Of a stretch of 49,740 bases of DNA, positions 48,387 to 49,740 are shown one piece after another. Where the stretch lies: the IMG/VR virus record IMGVR_UViG_3300025141_011101, positions 1 through 49,740 of that record; one strand, written 5' to 3'. Below the pieces are notes generated by a model. It was not told the origin of the DNA and ran no database searches. It worked only from the letters and a program-made list of their open reading frames with translations. The position numbers and the translations under genes were made by a program. This DNA comes from a virus. Position 1 is the stretch's first letter; the number at the start of each line of letters is the position of its first letter.

Positions 48387-48941
48387 TTAGTATTCTACTT
48401 TTTGTGCTCTTATCTTGACATCTGGATATGATTTTTTCAAATTATTTACTGCAGCCACGTTCTTTCCTGAATCGTCGACAAAATAAATATCACTATATCC
48501 TTTTTTGATATGGTCTTCGATCCAAGAAGATTTAGCTTCTGGTGCTGAAGTCCCCAGCATCGCAAACTCCACATCATCTGGGTCGACACCAATCTCTATT
48601 AGATAGTCCCTAATTGCACTATAAGCATCGGGAGCCCTAGCAGTAAGGATAGCAATTTTTCTATCTTCTGTCCCTGCAGCAACAATCCTGCGAAAAACAT
48701 TAGTTACTGCCTTTACTTCCCTTGGGTTGATTAGTTCTCCCCTGAACTCACTGTAATCGAATTCATCGTCTTCTTCGGGTCCATAGACAGCATACTCACC
48801 GGGAGTAAGATCTAATATGCTCCCGTCTGCCTTATTTACTATTATTTTTGCATCGGTTTTAGCAAGAGTATCGTCGAAATCAAAAACACGAAGTTTCTGT
48901 TCTTTCAGATACTCCTTCCAGTTTTCAAGTAAAGGTTTCAT
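48387..48941 (-). CDS. HAD-family phosphatase, PseT-like
   Basis: 184 residues from an ATG with GGGGAG upstream. VFDFDDTLAKTD (19-30) is HAD motif I with nucleophile D21 and acid D23; AILTARAPDAY is motif II; a Lys follows near 137; and FVDDSGKNVAAV is motif IV. The order matches phage polynucleotide-kinase 3'-phosphatase domains (T4 PseT), and stand-alone versions occur in phages. No kinase domain is attached here. It may act on 3' phosphates of nucleic acid or on nucleotides. Confidence 0.85.
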   Translation of the reverse strand: MKPLLENWKEYLKEQKLRVFDFDDTLAKTDAKIIVNKADGSILDLTPGEYAVYGPEEDDEFDYSEFRGELINPREVKAVTNVFRRIVAAGTEDRKIAILTARAPDAYSAIRDYLIEIGVDPDDVEFAMLGTSAPEAKSSWIEDHIKKGYSDIYFVDDSGKNVAAVNNLKKSYPDVKIRAQKVEY

Positions 48942-48943
48942 AT

Positions 48944-49351
48944 TCAGTCTCCCCGTGGAACAAAGGTGATTCCAAAAGCTTCACTTAGTGCTTTTGATAG
49001 CTCCTCTGGGTCCCCATGGTTCTCTTTAATTATTTCTTTAGCCCTCTTTTCTTTATTTTTCTCTATCGCGGAAAGGTCTTCCTCAAGCTGTTCGTCAAGT
49101 TGTTCCATAACTTCCTGATGAACTTGGATGATTTCATCTCGCTTGGCGATCTCATTGGTATGCGATTCATTGAGAACATCGATTTGTTCTTTATATGATT
49201 CCGTGCGTGTCTTTAGGAGCTTGAGGGCAATATCTGATCTCTTCACAAAAAGGGCGGCTAAAGCAAACACAACGAGCAAGGGCACATACCAATAGTTTTT
49301 GATCCATACCCAAGCCCGTTGTGTAAAATGTTTTGCTTTTATCCAGTTCAT
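48944..49351 (-). CDS. Membrane-anchored coiled-coil protein, spanin-like
   Basis: 135 residues. IKNYWYVPLLVVFALAALFVKRSD (18-41) is a single membrane helix followed by a long Glu/Gln/Lys coiled coil to about 115 and a GITFVPRGD end. This topology (N-in, periplasmic coil) is that of an i-spanin such as Rz. The ATG overlaps the stop of the upstream small membrane gene (ATGA). With the gene at 47184-47630 it may form the inner/outer pair, but a lipoprotein partner is not obvious. Confidence 0.55.
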   Translation of the reverse strand: MNWIKAKHFTQRAWVWIKNYWYVPLLVVFALAALFVKRSDIALKLLKTRTESYKEQIDVLNESHTNEIAKRDEIIQVHQEVMEQLDEQLEEDLSAIEKNKEKRAKEIIKENHGDPEELSKALSEAFGITFVPRGD

Positions 49352-49536
49352 CTACCGTGCTTCCACGTTGCAGCCAAATCAGCGAAACCCTGAATGCCTA
49401 CATAGCCAATTGTAATGGCTGTCCACTGCTCGTTATTAACGAAACCGAGGACAAGAAAGGCAGAAGCTGTAATCCAAGCCAGTAATTTACGAGAAATTAA
49501 TTTGTCTAAACCTTTGTCTATAGCCTGTTTCATCAT
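49348..49536 (-). CDS. Small membrane protein, holin-like
   Basis: 62 residues from ATGATG at 49536, where GGAGG sits five bases upstream; the longer frame to 49593 has no such site. AIDKGLDKLISRKLLAWITASAFLVLGFVNNEQWTAITIGYVGIQGFADLAATWKHGR contains two hydrophobic segments separated by a polar turn. The size is right for a holin, and I recall similar proteins in phages, but no family name is certain. It overlaps the spanin-like gene by four bases. Confidence 0.6.
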   Translation of the reverse strand: MMKQAIDKGLDKLISRKLLAWITASAFLVLGFVNNEQWTAITIGYVGIQGFADLAATWKHGR

Positions 49537-49546
49537 AATTCCTCCA

Positions 49547-49651
49547 CTAGCCCAAGCGATCTTGAACTTGTCCGTAACACCATTTGAGAGCAACCCACGC
49601 GAACGGGGAAGCTACTGCGCCTGCGACGACGCCCCACATAAATGCACTCAT
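49547..49651 (-). CDS. Very small membrane protein
   Basis: 34 residues (MSAFMWGVVAGAVASPFAWV...) preceded by AGGAGGTG, a strong ribosome site. One hydrophobic helix with small residues. It lies 10 bases before the holin-like gene and may be a lysis helper or antiholin. No family recognised. Confidence 0.6.
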   Translation of the reverse strand: MSAFMWGVVAGAVASPFAWVALKWCYGQVQDRLG

Positions 49652-49683
49652 AATAACACCTCCTATTTTGTATTATAATTAGT

Positions 49684-49740
49684 CTATTGGTTTACAAATG
49701 CGAAACCATTTTTATTCTCAATTGTAATTTGCTGATCCAC
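49684..49740 (-). CDS. C-terminal end of a gene running in from the right edge
   Basis: An open frame from the right edge reads VDQQITIENKNGFAFVNQ and ends in TAG at 49684-49686. It is short and unremarkable but fits the tight packing and is followed by the ribosome site of the next gene. Only 18 residues are visible, so nothing can be said of its function. Confidence 0.4.
   Translation of the reverse strand: MDQQITIENKNGFAFVNQ

Noticed and set aside
47184-49651. Endolysin gene
   Set aside because: The lysis-like membrane genes are present, but no lysozyme, amidase or peptidase motif was found anywhere in the window.

Overview
The window looks like a large piece of a lytic, contractile-tailed (T4-like, distant 'far-T4' type) phage genome. 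All of the roughly 59 genes I can support lie on the minus strand, so transcription runs from the right end to the left end. Genes are tightly packed: many start/stop overlaps (ATGA, TAATG), good AGGAGG-type ribosome sites, and only one intergenic stretch above 200 bases. The sequence is AT-rich by eye. The host cannot be read from the sequence. The gene types (B12-dependent ribonucleotide reductase, bS21, GroES, a zinc-finger SSB, and many small conserved proteins of the kind seen in aquatic phages) suggest an aquatic Gram-negative host; this is inference.

Layout in transcription order. (1) 49740-46783: small membrane proteins that fit a holin/spanin set, a HAD phosphatase, a cysteine-rich HiPIP-like protein and a Nudix hydrolase. 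(2) 46758-40153: a polymerase-beta-type nucleotidyltransferase, a zinc-ribbon protein, terminase large subunit, portal and conserved head-associated proteins. (3) 40156-30269: a membrane protein, prohead protease, ribosomal protein bS21, two fibre-like proteins (one with an S74 auto-chaperone), scaffold, major capsid protein, and two lysine-rich histone-H1-like proteins. (4) 30220-14115: neck (gp13/gp14-like), tail terminator (gp15-like), sheath, tube, gp26-like assembly protein with a possible frameshifted partner, tape measure, gp48/54-like and gp53-like baseplate proteins and two large structural proteins. (5) 14091-4680: replication and nucleotide metabolism: exonuclease-less family A polymerase, tubulin/FtsZ-like protein, gp32-like SSB, RecA/UvsX, DnaJ-like protein, 5'-3' exonuclease, DnaB helicase, class II RNR and GroES. 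(6) 4667-1: a conserved unknown, then a cassette of DAP-decarboxylase-like enzyme, dinucleotide-binding-like protein, FeoA-like protein and sugar-nucleotidyltransferase-like protein, a coiled-coil protein, and the start of a bacterial-type DNA polymerase III alpha subunit that runs off the left edge.

Regulation. Four sigma70-like promoters with 17-base spacers can be read directly (before the holin-like gene, ssb, dnaJ and dnaB). A different short motif (ACTATTTAT on the transcribed strand) recurs upstream of structural genes and is a candidate late promoter. Five hairpin-plus-T-tract terminators separate the units; one is interleaved with the dnaJ promoter.

The points I find most unusual are: two unrelated DNA polymerases (family C and a truncated family A); a tubulin/FtsZ-like gene inside the replication block; a phage FeoA-like protein in a PLP-decarboxylase cassette; a phage bS21; a likely programmed +1/-2 frameshift at T7 in the tail-assembly genes; signal-peptide-like N termini on two tail proteins; and the prohead protease frame running back without interruption to the stop codon of the gene before it.
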